A stretch of DNA of 64,000 nucleotides from Pseudonocardia sp. MH-G8 (GTDB lineage Bacteria; Actinomycetota; Actinomycetes; Mycobacteriales; Pseudonocardiaceae), in NCBI RefSeq assembly GCF_002262885.1, contig NZ_NKYF01000034.1:1-64000 (forward strand). Direction: 5' to 3'. This document shows, one piece after another, positions 43,738 to 55,028 of the stretch (positions are counted from its first letter, which is position 1; every line of letters starts with the position of its first letter). Made by a program: the position numbers and the translations under genes. Below the pieces are notes generated by a model. That model was given only the letters and a program-made list of their open reading frames with translations, was not told the origin of the DNA and did not search any database.

Positions 43738-44586
43738 TTATTCCTGGTCGATGATCACGAGCGTGCCGAGCGGGACTTCGGTGAGCTGTTCCAGCGCTTC
43801 CTGAGAAATGCGGAGGCAGCCGTTGCTGACCGCTTGGCCGAACGAGCTCGCCTCGGGCCACGCATGGATCGCAACGGTTCCCGGACCGCCACCGAAGGTG
43901 TCGAGCGTGGGGCTGTGCGTGCCGAGCGGGAGGATCACCGGTGAGAAGTTCTGGTTCTGGTCGGCGAACGCGCCGAGCAGGAACGTGCGGCCGGTCGGTG
44001 TGGGCGTCTCCTCCGTGCCGATTCCCACCGACCACTGGCCCACGACGTCGCCGTCGCGCACGAGTTCGAGGGTCTTCGAGCCCAGGTGCACCTCGACGAC
44101 GTAGGGCGTCCTGGCCCGCTCGACGTCGTCCGCGCGGATCCAGCCGGTGGAACTGGCCGGCTTGGAGGGCAGGAGCACCTGCACCCAGCCGGGCTGCTCG
44201 GCGAGCACGGGGAGCCACGTGTCGCCGAACTGCGTGGTCTCCATGCGGGCGATCGCACGTCCGTCGGGGGCGTCGTGCACCGGAGTCTCCCGGATCGGGT
44301 GCACGACGAGGCCGTCGTTGCGCCCCAACGGGTCGGGGTCGGACGGTGCGCCCTCGACCGTGGTGTAGGTGCTGCTCACGGGGAGTTCGCCGGGAGGGGC
44401 GTCGCCCTCGGTGACGGAGGACGGCTCGGTGCCGGGCCCGCCGCCGTCGAGGAAGGTGAAGCCCAGCGCGAGGGCGATCATGACGGCGACTCCGGCGATC
44501 GCCCCGAAGAGGATTCGGCGCCGGGACGAGCCGGGGCCGGGGCCCCGGGAGGGTGCCGCTTCCGGCGGCGCGATGTGCTGCGACAT
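43738..44586 (-). CDS. L,D-transpeptidase (YkuD) with SH3-like region
   Basis: A 282-residue protein: membrane anchor (ILFGAIAGVAVMIALALGFT), linker, an SH3-like segment (PVHDAPDGRAIARME ... GWVQVLLPSKP ... TGWIRADDV) and a C-terminal YkuD domain with the catalytic motif HAWPEASSFGQAVSNGCLRI. Actinomycete L,D-transpeptidases form 3-3 peptidoglycan cross-links or attach proteins to the wall. ATG 44586 was chosen; an upstream start would add 19 residues. It is separated by about 210 bases from the ccm-lnt operon end. Confidence 0.88.
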   Translation of the reverse strand: MSQHIAPPEAAPSRGPGPGSSRRRILFGAIAGVAVMIALALGFTFLDGGGPGTEPSSVTEGDAPPGELPVSSTYTTVEGAPSDPDPLGRNDGLVVHPIRETPVHDAPDGRAIARMETTQFGDTWLPVLAEQPGWVQVLLPSKPASSTGWIRADDVERARTPYVVEVHLGSKTLELVRDGDVVGQWSVGIGTEETPTPTGRTFLLGAFADQNQNFSPVILPLGTHSPTLDTFGGGPGTVAIHAWPEASSFGQAVSNGCLRISQEALEQLTEVPLGTLVIIDQE

Positions 44587-44798
44587 GTCACCCAACAGAG
44601 CCGATCGGACAGGGAGGACCTCACCGCACGGCATGTTGCCCACCGACGGTCACGCATCTCTTCAACGAAATCCGCTCGATCGGGTTACTCCGATTTGTCC
44701 GACTACGGTCTGTGCTTCTCGGTGGACGGGGTAGGAGCCTGCCCGCAAAGCGCCGGTGCCCACGGTCCGACGCGACGGCAGGCTCGCGCTGAAGCCGC

Positions 44799-46379
44799 TC
44801 ATCGAGATCGGCCTGCCACCCGGCGCACTTCTCGTGTGAGCGCGGGAGCCGCGAGGGCGAGGACGGCGAGCACGATGAACGGCATGTCGCCGAGTTGTGC
44901 GTACGGTGTCAACCCGGTGCGCAGTGGCACGCTCTCGCGGAGCAGCCCTGGGGCTCCGAGTTCGGTCTGCGCCACTACCTGGCCGTCCGGGAGTACGACC
45001 ACGGAGTAGCCGGTAGGCGCGGACTGCAGGACGGTGCGCCCGAACTCCTGCGCTCGTAGCCGGGCGGCGGCGACCTCGATCGCGGGGACCTCTTCGGTCG
45101 GGTAAGAGGCTGCGTTGGTCGGCACGAGCACGATCCGCCCGCCTGCGGTGACGGCCTCGCGTACGCGATCGGCGAACAGGACCTCGTAGGAGATGACTAC
45201 ACCGAGCGGGCCGGCGGGGGAGTCGAGGATGGCCTCGCCCTGACCGGCGATGGCGTCGCGGGGTACGAGCGCGGTCAGGTCGGTGACGCGCTCGAGTAGC
45301 GCGCGGCCGGGGATGTACTCCCCGAAGGGGACTCGGTGCTCCTTCTCGTACCGGCCCAGCCGCGACCCGTCCGCGCCCCACAGGACGGCCGCGTTGCGGA
45401 AGCCGGAGTCCTGGAACTCGGCGATCCCGATGACGACCGGGGCATCGACGCGGCGAGCCAGGTCGGTGGCCCGGCGCTCGGCGGGGGATCCGTTGATCGA
45501 GCCCTCGACGCTGATCACGGTTTCGGGCAGCAGGACGAGGTCCGGTGATCCGGTGATCTGTTCGGCCACGGCGAACTGCCGGTCGGTGGTGTCCTGGGGG
45601 TTCGTGTGGACCGCGCGCAGTCCTCGTGGGCCTCCGCCCTGCACCACGGCGGCGTCGATGGTGCCGGCCGGTGTGGTCGCGACCGCTGCCCCGGCGACCA
45701 GCGACGCCCCGGCGATGACGGCAGCAGTGCCAACGGCCAGCAGCCGGCGCCTACCCCGGCAGAGGAAGACGGCGGCGAGCCCGACGCCGGCGGTCGCCGC
45801 GAGCGCGGTCACCAGCAGCGAACCGCCCAGCGGCGCCGCGAGTGCGAAGGGCCCGTCGATCTGGCTGAGCACCAGCGCGGGCAGGGGGAAGCCGTCGAGC
45901 GGGAACCGGGCCTGGGCCGCATCGAGTAGAACCAGGGCCGCCGGCAGGCCCCACCAGCCTCCCGACCATCGCCCGGCGCGGGCGGTGGGAACCAGGGCCA
46001 CGGCGACGGCGAGCATGACGGCCTCGAGGAGCGCGACGGCGACGTAGCCGGCCACGGCGAACCCGGTCAGCCACAACAGCGTCCACGAGTACAGGACGAC
46101 GCCGGTGAGCCCGCTGAGCAACAGCCGAGTCCGCAGGGTCCGGCCGTGCAGCGCGACCGTCAGCGCGGCGACGCCGATCGGCAGAAGCGGCCACCAGCCC
46201 CGCGGTGGCGCGGCCAGCGCCCAGGCGGCTCCGGCCGCGACCGCGAGAGCGACGGCGGCGGGCAGCGGCACCGCCGGTCGTGCCTGATCCACGGCGGCCG
46301 TATCGCTCTCGGGCACATGGGTGACCGGGTCGTCGACGTGGATGGCGGGTCTCCTCTCGGGGGCGACGCGGCCGGTCAC
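44799..46379 (-). CDS. Apolipoprotein N-acyltransferase-like protein with Ser for catalytic Cys
   Basis: About 526 residues: membrane helices in the first 270, then a nitrilase-like domain. Glu in LLPETVISVEGS and Lys in EKEHRVPFGEYIPG match the Lnt triad, but the expected catalytic Cys (ICYE) is Ser: GVVISYEVLF. Lnt adds the third acyl chain to lipoproteins through a Cys thioester, so this protein may be inactive, use Ser, or do something else. GTG 46379 overlaps the tlpA stop (GTGA) as elsewhere in this operon; a start further in is possible because GAGAGGAG lies inside. Confidence 0.8.
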   Translation of the reverse strand: MTGRVAPERRPAIHVDDPVTHVPESDTAAVDQARPAVPLPAAVALAVAAGAAWALAAPPRGWWPLLPIGVAALTVALHGRTLRTRLLLSGLTGVVLYSWTLLWLTGFAVAGYVAVALLEAVMLAVAVALVPTARAGRWSGGWWGLPAALVLLDAAQARFPLDGFPLPALVLSQIDGPFALAAPLGGSLLVTALAATAGVGLAAVFLCRGRRRLLAVGTAAVIAGASLVAGAAVATTPAGTIDAAVVQGGGPRGLRAVHTNPQDTTDRQFAVAEQITGSPDLVLLPETVISVEGSINGSPAERRATDLARRVDAPVVIGIAEFQDSGFRNAAVLWGADGSRLGRYEKEHRVPFGEYIPGRALLERVTDLTALVPRDAIAGQGEAILDSPAGPLGVVISYEVLFADRVREAVTAGGRIVLVPTNAASYPTEEVPAIEVAAARLRAQEFGRTVLQSAPTGYSVVVLPDGQVVAQTELGAPGLLRESVPLRTGLTPYAQLGDMPFIVLAVLALAAPALTREVRRVAGRSR

Positions 46380-47053
46380 GGCTGGTCGGTCAGGTAGCGC
46401 CGCACGGTCTGCGCGACCTCGTCGGGTGTGGAGAACACGACGGGCGGGTTGATCCGCTGGAGCGATCCGTTCGCCCGCACCACGTACGAGGTCGGGATGG
46501 CGAGTGGGACCTGCAGCGCCGCCCACAGCTCGCCGTCGGTGTCGACCACCGAGGGGTAGGTCGCGCCGAGGTCGCCGAGCACGCCCAGTGCGGTGATCGC
46601 GTCGTCGCGCACGTCGACGCCGATCACGGGAACCGCGTCCGGTCGGGCGGCGTAGGCATCGAGCACCGGGATCTCCTCACGACAGGGCCCGCACCAGGAC
46701 GCCCAGACATTGAGCAGGGCGGGCCGGCCGGCCAGCGCCGCGGCGAGATCCACCTCGCCGGGCGCGCCGAGGCAGGGAACGATGATCCCGGCCAGCCGCC
46801 CCGAGGCAGGGGGCGTGCCGGGCGCCGGGGCAGGGCAGGGCGCGAGCGCGGCCCTGGCCCGCAGCGGGGCGAGCTCGTCATCCGACGGCATGGTCATGAC
46901 CGACCCGTCGGCGCCGACCGACCACGGGAGGATGCCGTCGCCCGGCTCCGTCTCGCCGCCGCTTCGAGGCCAGAGCGCCACCACACCGGCGAGGGCGAGC
47001 ACCACGACGAGCACCGTCCAGCGTGCCTCTGACGAGCCCAGCCCGGCCCGCAT
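46376..47053 (-). CDS. TlpA-like membrane-anchored thioredoxin (ccm operon)
   Basis: A 225-residue paralogue of the protein at 11045. Anchor VLVVVLALAGVVALW, the preceding cysteine pair (LAPCPAP, VPCLGAPGEVDL) and active site ASWCGPCREE. Its start overlaps the ccmG stop and its end overlaps the Lnt-like gene. In this operon it may reduce the CcmH/CcmG pair or a Cu-A site. Confidence 0.88.
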   Translation of the reverse strand: MRAGLGSSEARWTVLVVVLALAGVVALWPRSGGETEPGDGILPWSVGADGSVMTMPSDDELAPLRARAALAPCPAPAPGTPPASGRLAGIIVPCLGAPGEVDLAAALAGRPALLNVWASWCGPCREEIPVLDAYAARPDAVPVIGVDVRDDAITALGVLGDLGATYPSVVDTDGELWAALQVPLAIPTSYVVRANGSLQRINPPVVFSTPDEVAQTVRRYLTDQP

Positions 47054-47697
47054 CAGCCGCCCCCGATCAGAGGAGCCCCGGGCGCGGGCTGTACCGGTCC
47101 GCCGCTCTGTCCCCCTGGTTGCCGCCCGGCGATCACCGCGTCCAGGATGCCGGCGAGGAGCGGGTAGGTGGTGGGCCCGGTGATCTTTGCGACCACCGTG
47201 CCGGACCGGTCCAGAACGAACGTCTCGGGCACCCCGAACAGTCCGAACTCGAGCGCAGCGCGGGATCCGACGTCCGTGGCGTACAGGTAGTTGTCGCCGC
47301 CGCGGCCCAGCTCGTCGAGGAACGCCACCGCGGAGGATGCCGCGTCCTGGTAGTCGACGCCGACGAACGTGACGCCCGCGTCGCGGTACTGCGCCGCAGC
47401 ACCGACAAGGGCCGGGTGTTCCTCCCGACACGCGACGCACCACGACGCCCAGAAGTTGACCACCACGATCTGGCCGCGCAGGGCGGCGAGCGAGACCTCG
47501 CCCGTCCCCTCCAGCGCGGGGAGCGCGAAGTCGGGGGCCGGTTGGCCGATCAGAGGGCTGTCCACCAGCGTCGGGTCGGTGGTCAGTCTCGACCCGAACA
47601 TCGCCCCGATCCCGATCGCGACGAGCACGACGACCACGGCGGCCACCCGCAGTGCGCGGCGGCGCCGCGGCGGGACCGGGGCCGGCAGGTCGCTCAT
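47053..47697 (-). CDS. ccmG: CcmG/DsbE thiol-disulfide reductase
   Basis: A 214-residue protein with one anchor helix (ALRVAAVVVVLVAIGIGAMF) and a thioredoxin fold containing APDFALPALEG, active site ASWCVACREE and the CcmG-typical FGLFGVPETFVLD with cis-Pro. CcmG reduces the haem-binding CxxCH cysteines of apocytochrome c together with CcmH. A Gly/Pro-rich tail follows. The start overlaps the ccmI stop. Confidence 0.88.
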   Translation of the reverse strand: MSDLPAPVPPRRRRALRVAAVVVVLVAIGIGAMFGSRLTTDPTLVDSPLIGQPAPDFALPALEGTGEVSLAALRGQIVVVNFWASWCVACREEHPALVGAAAQYRDAGVTFVGVDYQDAASSAVAFLDELGRGGDNYLYATDVGSRAALEFGLFGVPETFVLDRSGTVVAKITGPTTYPLLAGILDAVIAGRQPGGQSGGPVQPAPGAPLIGGG

Positions 47698-48521
47698 CCC
47701 GTACCTCCCTGGCCTGAACCTTCTTGGCGGCGCTGCTCGGCGGTCGCGGTGAGCTGGTCGACCTGCGCGCGGACCTCCGCGGGCAGGTCACGCCCGGCCA
47801 GCTCCTGCAGGGTGGCGAGCGCGGCCGTCGGGTCGTCGACACCGTAGAGCTCGATGTTCGCCTTGAACCACAGCGCTTCGTCCAGTGACGGGTCGATGGC
47901 CAGCGCCTGCTCCACCGACCGCATGGCCTCCTCGGGTTGGTCGATCTGCAGGAGCAGCCAGCCGAGGCGGGCCAGGGCATCGGCATTGCCCGGCTCCCGG
48001 CGCAGTGCGTCGAGGTAGTGGCGCATCGCCGGCTCGTACTCGCCCTGGGCCACGTAACGGTCGGCCAGCGCCACACGCATCCCGATGACGTCGGGGTTGG
48101 CCGCGACCACCTGTTCGAGCTGCTCGTCGGTGACGGTGGCCGACGGGTCGAGCGGCGGGGCGCCTGCGGCGCCCTGAACGGCCTCGTTCCCGGTGACGGC
48201 GCCACCGGCCGGCCGCTCGAGCAGCGAGGCGGGGAGCAGGACCACGGCGGCCACCAGCGCGACGACGACGGCCAGCAGGTACGCGAGTGACCAACCGCGT
48301 GGGCGGGACCGCGGCATGAGCGGAGGTTCGGCGTCGGTGCCCAGCGCATCCAGTGCATCCAGCGCCTCCAGGGCGCGGCCCGCGGTGGTTTCGTAGCGGC
48401 GGCGCAGGGGGCGGGCGTCGACCTCGGTGATCTCGCCGGCTGCGACCTGCGCGTCGAGGTCGACGATGTCGCGCACGGCCTGGTCGGCCAGCTGGCGCAG
48501 CTGCACCTCCCGGGCGGTCAC
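47694..48521 (-). CDS. ccmI: CcmI-like TPR protein
   Basis: A 275-residue protein. The cytoplasmic first part (LADQAVRDIVDLDAQVAAGE) is followed by a helix (LAYLLAVVVALVAAVVLLPA) and two or three TPR repeats (VALADRYVAQGEYEPAMRHY, DALARLGWLLLQIDQPEEAM, ALWFKANIEL). CcmI holds the apocytochrome C-terminus for the CcmF/H lyase. The GTG start overlaps ccmH by four bases. Confidence 0.8.
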   Translation of the reverse strand: MTAREVQLRQLADQAVRDIVDLDAQVAAGEITEVDARPLRRRYETTAGRALEALDALDALGTDAEPPLMPRSRPRGWSLAYLLAVVVALVAAVVLLPASLLERPAGGAVTGNEAVQGAAGAPPLDPSATVTDEQLEQVVAANPDVIGMRVALADRYVAQGEYEPAMRHYLDALRREPGNADALARLGWLLLQIDQPEEAMRSVEQALAIDPSLDEALWFKANIELYGVDDPTAALATLQELAGRDLPAEVRAQVDQLTATAEQRRQEGSGQGGTG

Positions 48522-49010
48522 GGCTCGTCCTCCTCTGCCGTCCCGGCCGCCCGCGCTCGGGCCACGGCGGCCTCGACCCGGGCGCGCTCGTCGTCGGTGG
48601 GCTCGACGGTCGGGGCGTCCCGGCGTCGGCGCACGCGGGCCAGCACCAGAGCGGCGCCGAGGACGGCCGCGGCGAGCGGCACCAGCCACAGCGGCAGCGT
48701 GCTGCCCCGCGTCGGCGGGTCGAACAGCACCCAGTCGCCGTAGCGGGCGCGGAAGAAGCCCACGATCTCGCGGTCGGTGCGCCCGGCGGCCACCTGCTCG
48801 GCGACGACCTGCCGCATGGCTGTCGCCGTGTCGGACGGCGACTCGGCGACGGAGACGCTCTTGCACACCGGGCAGCGCAGCCGCTCCGCGAGCTCCTGGA
48901 CGCGGTCCGGAGCCGGTCGCGTTGCGGTGAGCAGCGTGCCGACGGTGACCGCGAGCAGCCCCAGGATCGCGAGCGCAACCGCGAGGGTGCCGGCCCGCCG
49001 TCGAGTGGGC

Positions 49011-49018
<8 letters not shown>
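48518..49018 (-). CDS. ccmH: CcmH thiol reductase
   Basis: A 166-residue protein with two membrane helices and the CcmH motif RLRCPVCKSVSVAES; a conserved GRTDREIVGFFRARYGDWVL segment follows. It works on the outer side of the membrane on apocytochrome c thiols. GTG 49018 gives an eight-base overlap with ccmF, in line with the rest of the operon. Confidence 0.88.
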
Positions 49019-50989
<1,971 letters not shown>

Positions 50990-50993
<4 letters not shown>

Positions 50994-51424
50994 GTCGCCT
51001 CCCCCTCCGGGGGCCGGTAGTTCTCGTCGTGCTTGACCTTCATCGTGTCCGAGACGAACTCGTCCCCGCGCCAGGAGCCCTCCAGCACGACCCCGATCCC
51101 GGCTCCGAACAGCTGAGCCGGGGCGCCGCGGTGTTCCACCGGAATCCTCGCGCTGTCCGGTGCGGTAGCCGAGCTGACCTCGAACCGCACGCCATCGGCA
51201 GTGGGCGTCACCGTGCCGTCCACGACGAGCCCGCCGAGCTGGAACCGGCGGCCGTCGGGGTACTCGGCGCGCTGCGTGGTCGCCTCGGCCGGGTCCAGGT
51301 AGTAGACGAGGTTGCGGTTGAGGTTGCCGAACAGCAGCATGCCGACGAGCACCGCGACAGCGCCGAGGGCCGCGACCGCGAGCAGCCGGTACCGGGTGAG
51401 CCCGCGCGGTGCCGCCCGGGTCAT
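50990..51424 (-). CDS. ccmE: CcmE haem chaperone
   Basis: A 144-residue protein: anchor (TRYRLLAVAALGAVAVLVGM), then an OB-fold beta domain and the haem-binding His in VKHDENYRPPEG. This is the classic His form, not the Cys variant known from archaea and some bacteria. Overlaps ccmD upstream and ccmF downstream. The broken copy 1 fragment is at 16184. Confidence 0.92.
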
Positions 51425-51543
51425 CGCGACTCCTCCGCGCGCCGGCGCAGTGCTCTCGCCCTACGCAGCAGCACCGTGACATAGCCGGTCATCGCCGTGG
51501 CCGTGGTCGCGTAACCCACGAGCACCCACATCCACTCAGACAT
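51421..51543 (-). CDS. ccmD: CcmD small membrane protein
   Basis: A 40-residue peptide, MSEWMWVLVGYATTATAMTG then YVTVLLRRARALRRRAEESR: one helix plus a basic tail, lying exactly between ccmC and ccmE with overlaps on both sides. CcmD stabilises the CcmABC-CcmE release complex. Confidence 0.85.
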   Translation of the reverse strand: MSEWMWVLVGYATTATAMTGYVTVLLRRARALRRRAEESR

Positions 51544-52306
51544 TTCCACCCCCGATGTCACGGCTCTCCCGTCGCGGAGCGGTCACCGCGGCGCCGGCCA
51601 CCGGCCGCGGCCGGGCCTCCTCCGCGGCGTCGAGGGCGTCCTCGGTCGCCTGCAGCCGCGCCCGTGCCCGCACCAGCAGCGTGTACAGCAGCGTGAACGC
51701 CACGACGCTGATCACCAGGGCCGCGAGCATCGCCTCGTCGATGGCCGGGGCGCCGGGCCGCAGGACGCTGGGCGGCTGGTGCAGCGTGCGCCACCACAGT
51801 ACCGAGAAGTGCACCAGCGGTACCTGCGCGAACGCGACCACGCCGAACACCGCCGATCGGCGAGCGCGCAGCAACGGGTCAGCGGTGGCGCGGCGCAGGG
51901 CCATGTAGCCGAGGTAGATGAAGAACAGGAGCGCGGTCGTCACCAGGCGCGCGTCCCAGGTCCACCACACGCCCCAGGTCGGCTTGCCCCAGATCGAGCC
52001 GAGCGCGATGGCCAGCCCGGTGAAGAACACCCCGACCTCGGCGCTGGCTGCCGCCAACCGGTCCAGCCCAGGACGACGCCGCCACAGCCAACCGATGCTC
52101 GCCGCGAACGTCACGGCATAGCTGAGGAACGCGGTCCACGCCGCCGGAACGTGGACATACATCAACCGGACCAACTCGCCCTGCAGGTAGTCGGGCGGCG
52201 ACAGCATCGCCGCCGCCAACCCGGCCGCACCGGCCAATCCGGCGGCGACCGGAAGACGGTGCCCGAACACCGCCCGTGCCGACACCGTGACGGCATGGTC
52301 TGTCAT
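51536..52306 (-). CDS. ccmC: CcmC haem-handling protein
   Basis: A 256-residue six-helix protein with the WWD motif WGKPTWGVWWTWDARLVTT and both flanking His residues (LMYVHVPAAW; QVPLVHFSVLWW). It loads haem on CcmE. ATG 52306 overlaps ccmB by four bases. The C-terminal 30 residues are variable. Confidence 0.93.
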   Translation of the reverse strand: MTDHAVTVSARAVFGHRLPVAAGLAGAAGLAAAMLSPPDYLQGELVRLMYVHVPAAWTAFLSYAVTFAASIGWLWRRRPGLDRLAAASAEVGVFFTGLAIALGSIWGKPTWGVWWTWDARLVTTALLFFIYLGYMALRRATADPLLRARRSAVFGVVAFAQVPLVHFSVLWWRTLHQPPSVLRPGAPAIDEAMLAALVISVVAFTLLYTLLVRARARLQATEDALDAAEEARPRPVAGAAVTAPRRESRDIGGGNV

Positions 52307-52998
52307 GTCAGGTCCTCCAGGTAGCGGGCGCACCACGCGGCGAGCAGCGCGGCGACGAGGTCGACGGTGAGCATGAGCACCAGCCACGGCCAGGGCGAAC
52401 GCCCGTGATGGCCGGCCTGCACGACGCTCGTGGCGCCGATCAGGAGCGGCACCGCGACCGGCGCCACGAGCAGCGGTCCGAGCGTGGTGCGACCGGCGAG
52501 CCCCACCGCGAGCGCGTCCGCCAGTGCGCCGAGCACGGCCAGCCCGGCGGCCACGAGCACGAACACCGGTGCCAACCACGGCCAGCCGATCAGGTTCGGG
52601 TCGTAGAGCAGCACCGCGACCGGGGCCAGCACGAGCTGGAACCCCAGCAGGAGTACACCGTTGGCCAGCGCCCGCCCGGCGAGGCGCACCCGCGGGCCGA
52701 CCCCGGACAGGCGCAGCACGGTCCGCTGCGCCGGGGGTTCGACGGCACTGGCGCGCATGGTCACCATCACCCCGAACAGCAGCACGACCAGCCAGTACAG
52801 CGCCGGGCCGAGCGCGCGCAGCAGCGGCGTGTCCACCCCGACGGCCAGCGGAGCGAGCAGCAACGCGACCGCCCCGAACGGAGCGGTCACCAGCAACGCC
52901 TCGCCTGCCCGCAGCTCCGTCCGCAGGTCCTTCCGGGCCAGGGTGAGGGCCTGCGTGAGCGGAGACACCAGGACAGGAGGCACTGCCGCCGCAGTCAT
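52303..52998 (-). CDS. ccmB: CcmB haem exporter membrane subunit
   Basis: A 231-residue protein with six helices, including ALYWLVVLLFGVMVTMRAS and GVGPRVRLAGRALANGVLLL. It forms the ABC transporter with CcmA. ATG overlaps ccmA by four bases. Comparison with this gene defines the 221-base deletion in copy 1. Confidence 0.92.
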   Translation of the reverse strand: MTAAAVPPVLVSPLTQALTLARKDLRTELRAGEALLVTAPFGAVALLLAPLAVGVDTPLLRALGPALYWLVVLLFGVMVTMRASAVEPPAQRTVLRLSGVGPRVRLAGRALANGVLLLGFQLVLAPVAVLLYDPNLIGWPWLAPVFVLVAAGLAVLGALADALAVGLAGRTTLGPLLVAPVAVPLLIGATSVVQAGHHGRSPWPWLVLMLTVDLVAALLAAWCARYLEDLT

Positions 52999-53720
52999 GA
53001 CGCACCCCTCGGGGCCGCCACGGGCTCCGCGTGCCCGTCGACGATCCGCACCAGGCGGTCGACGACGCCGGTCAATCGGTCCGGTTCGTGGGAGACGAGC
53101 ACGCAGGCACCGCCACGGCCGCGGACGCCTGCCACGACGTCGTTCACCAGCCCGACGGCGTCGCGGTCAAGGCCAGCGTGGATCTCGTCGAGCAGCAGCA
53201 GGGACGGCCGCGTCAGCAGCACGCGCGCCAGCTCCGCACGCCGCTGCATGCCCTGCGAGCAGCGCTCGGCCCGCCGCGCCGCGGCGCCCCCGAGCCCGAC
53301 GGCCTCCAGCGCCCGGTCGGCTGCAGGCTCGTCCCACCCGGTGATCCGGGCGACGAACCGCAGGTTCTCCGTCAATGAGAGCTGCGGGTACAGCGCAGGC
53401 AGGTGACCGACCAGTGCGATCGCGGGCCGAACCGCGGCGCACTCGGGACTGCCGAGCTCGCGGCCCAACACCTCCCCGCGGCCCGCAGCCGGTCTGATCA
53501 GCGTGGCCAGCAGGTGCAACAGCGTCGTCTTGCCCGAGCCGTTCGCGCCGAGTACCCCGAGCACCTCGCCTGCATCCAGGTGCAGGTCGAGGTCGCGCAG
53601 CACCGGCGTCCGGTTGAGTGTGACCGCGACGCCGTTCAGGCGCGCACGGCGCTGCCCGGTGTTGCGGGCCGGCCCGGAGCGCCGGTGGGCCCGATCGGTG
53701 GGCAGCTCGCTGTGCGGCAT
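52995..53720 (-). CDS. ccmA: CcmA haem exporter ATPase
   Basis: A 241-residue ABC ATPase: Walker A LGANGSGKTTLLH, Q-loop region ALVGHLPALYPQLSL, signature RCSQGMQRRAELARV, Walker B LLLLDEIHAGLD and H-loop CVLVSHEPDRL. It is the first gene of an 11-gene operon (ccmA, B, C, D, E, F, H, I, G, tlpA, lnt-like), almost every junction being a stop/start overlap. ATG 53720 was chosen as the nearest Met to the domain; it gives a 20-residue variable lead. Confidence 0.92.
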   Translation of the reverse strand: MPHSELPTDRAHRRSGPARNTGQRRARLNGVAVTLNRTPVLRDLDLHLDAGEVLGVLGANGSGKTTLLHLLATLIRPAAGRGEVLGRELGSPECAAVRPAIALVGHLPALYPQLSLTENLRFVARITGWDEPAADRALEAVGLGGAAARRAERCSQGMQRRAELARVLLTRPSLLLLDEIHAGLDRDAVGLVNDVVAGVRGRGGACVLVSHEPDRLTGVVDRLVRIVDGHAEPVAAPRGAS

Positions 53721-53798
53721 GGCGATCCCGCTCCGACCTCGGTTCCTGGTGACTACTGTGGACGCGCGAACCGCGCGTAGCCATACTGCGTTCCTCAG

Positions 53799-53813
53799 TA
53801 CTATGCATTGTAG
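53799..53813. promoter_or_regulatory. Operator-like repeat between ccmA and ccdA
   Basis: TACTATGCATTGTAG, an imperfect inverted repeat (CTA...TAG) centred on TGCATT, sits in the 150-base divergent region and resembles BlaI half-sites (TACTA, TGTAG). Confidence 0.4.
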
Positions 53814-53870
53814 AAGGTGTGGGCGTGCAGGCGGGGTACCTCCGACGTCGGCCGAGGGAAGGACGGGTTC

Positions 53871-54623
53871 GTGGAGTTGCTCGCCCTGATGTCCCTCGCC
53901 GTCGTCGCCGGGGCGGTGTCGTTCAGCTCGCCCTGCGTCCTGCCGCTGCTGCCCGGCTACGTGTCCTACGTATCCGGATTGAGGGGCGACGCAGTTCCTG
54001 TGCGCCGGGGCGGGGAAGGCGGCGGGTTGGCCGCGCGGCGTCGGGTCGCGCTGGGGTCCGGGCTGTTCGTCGCCGGGTTCGCGGTCGTCTTCATCGCGTT
54101 GGGAGCCACCGCCTCGGCCGTCGGCCTCGTGCTGCGCCAGCACATCGACGTCCTCAACGTCATCGGCGGCGCCGTCGTGGTGCTGCTCGGCCTGGCCATG
54201 GCCGGCCTCGTCCGGATCCCGGTGTTGCAGCGGCAGGCCCGTCTGGACCTGTCCCGCATCGGGACAGGTCCGGGCAGCGCCTTCCCCCTCGGCGCCGCGT
54301 TCGCGTTCGGCTGGACGCCCTGTGTGGGTCCGGTGCTGGCGTCGATCCTCACGACCGCGGCGAGCTCGGCGAACGTCGGACGGGGGGCACTGCTGCTGTC
54401 GGCCTACGCACTCGGCCTCGGCGCACCGTTCCTGGTCCTGGCCCGTGCCGTTGCCCGGGGGCGGGACCGCTTCGACTGGCTGCGGCGCAACGCCCGCCGG
54501 GTCGAGACGGCCGGGGGAGCGGCCCTGGTGCTCACCGGGATGCTGCTGATGACGGGGGGATGGACCGTGCTGATGAGCCGGGTGCTCGCCTTGTACGCGA
54601 GGCTGGGGTGGCCGCCGATATGA
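53871..54623 (+). CDS. ccdA: CcdA cytochrome c biogenesis protein (copy 2)
   Basis: A 250-residue six-helix protein, near-identical in layout to the copy at 13336 (SFSSPCVLPLLPGYVSY, FGWTPCVGPVLAS, ending LYARLGWPPI). It supplies electrons to CcmG, CcmH and TlpA encoded in the divergent operon. GTG 53871 follows GGAAGGA. Confidence 0.92.
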   Translation: MELLALMSLAVVAGAVSFSSPCVLPLLPGYVSYVSGLRGDAVPVRRGGEGGGLAARRRVALGSGLFVAGFAVVFIALGATASAVGLVLRQHIDVLNVIGGAVVVLLGLAMAGLVRIPVLQRQARLDLSRIGTGPGSAFPLGAAFAFGWTPCVGPVLASILTTAASSANVGRGALLLSAYALGLGAPFLVLARAVARGRDRFDWLRRNARRVETAGGAALVLTGMLLMTGGWTVLMSRVLALYARLGWPPI

Positions 54624-54812
54624 CGGTCTGCACGAGCAGAAGGGCGTCATGTCCGATCCGCCGCCCTCGCCTCGCCCAGGTCTCCCGTCCCCACGAAGCC
54701 TGCATGCGGTCCTGGTCGTCGCGCTGTTCGATCCCGATCGGATCATCCCTTCGGGCAACTCGAGGCGTTCCGTCCGCAGGTCCTCGCCGTGGCGGCGGCC
54801 GGGGCCCGAGAT

Positions 54813-54967
54813 CTACGTACTAGGTAGGTACACCCTCGACGGTCTCACTGTAGAACTCTGCGATCCGCCTGCTCGTCACGCCTGAACCCACGAGGGGGCG
54901 ATGACGGCGAGGCGAGCTGGGTCCCCCGCGCAAGTGGGCAGTAAGGCAGTACTACCCTTCTACGTAG
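54813..54967. promoter_or_regulatory. Motif-bearing region before the DUF3105-DUF305 operon
   Basis: Within the 405-base gap after ccdA there is CTACGTAC followed by TAGGTAGGTAC at 54813, and AGTACTACCCTTCTACGTAG ending at 54967. CTACGTAG ends 61 bases before the DUF3105 start; the same octamer lies about the same distance before the copper ATPase at 60891. No gene is recognised in the gap. Confidence 0.45.
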
Positions 54968-55028
54968 TTTATCGCGGGTCTGGCCGACGCCGCCGCGATT
55001 CGCCCCCGAGGGTGTCAGGGACGGTGTG

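Noticed and set aside
54649..54885. Possible 78-residue protein after ccdA copy 2
   Set aside because: No ribosome site, no recognisable motif, Pro/Arg/Ser-rich composition, and it runs through the operator-like motif at 54813.
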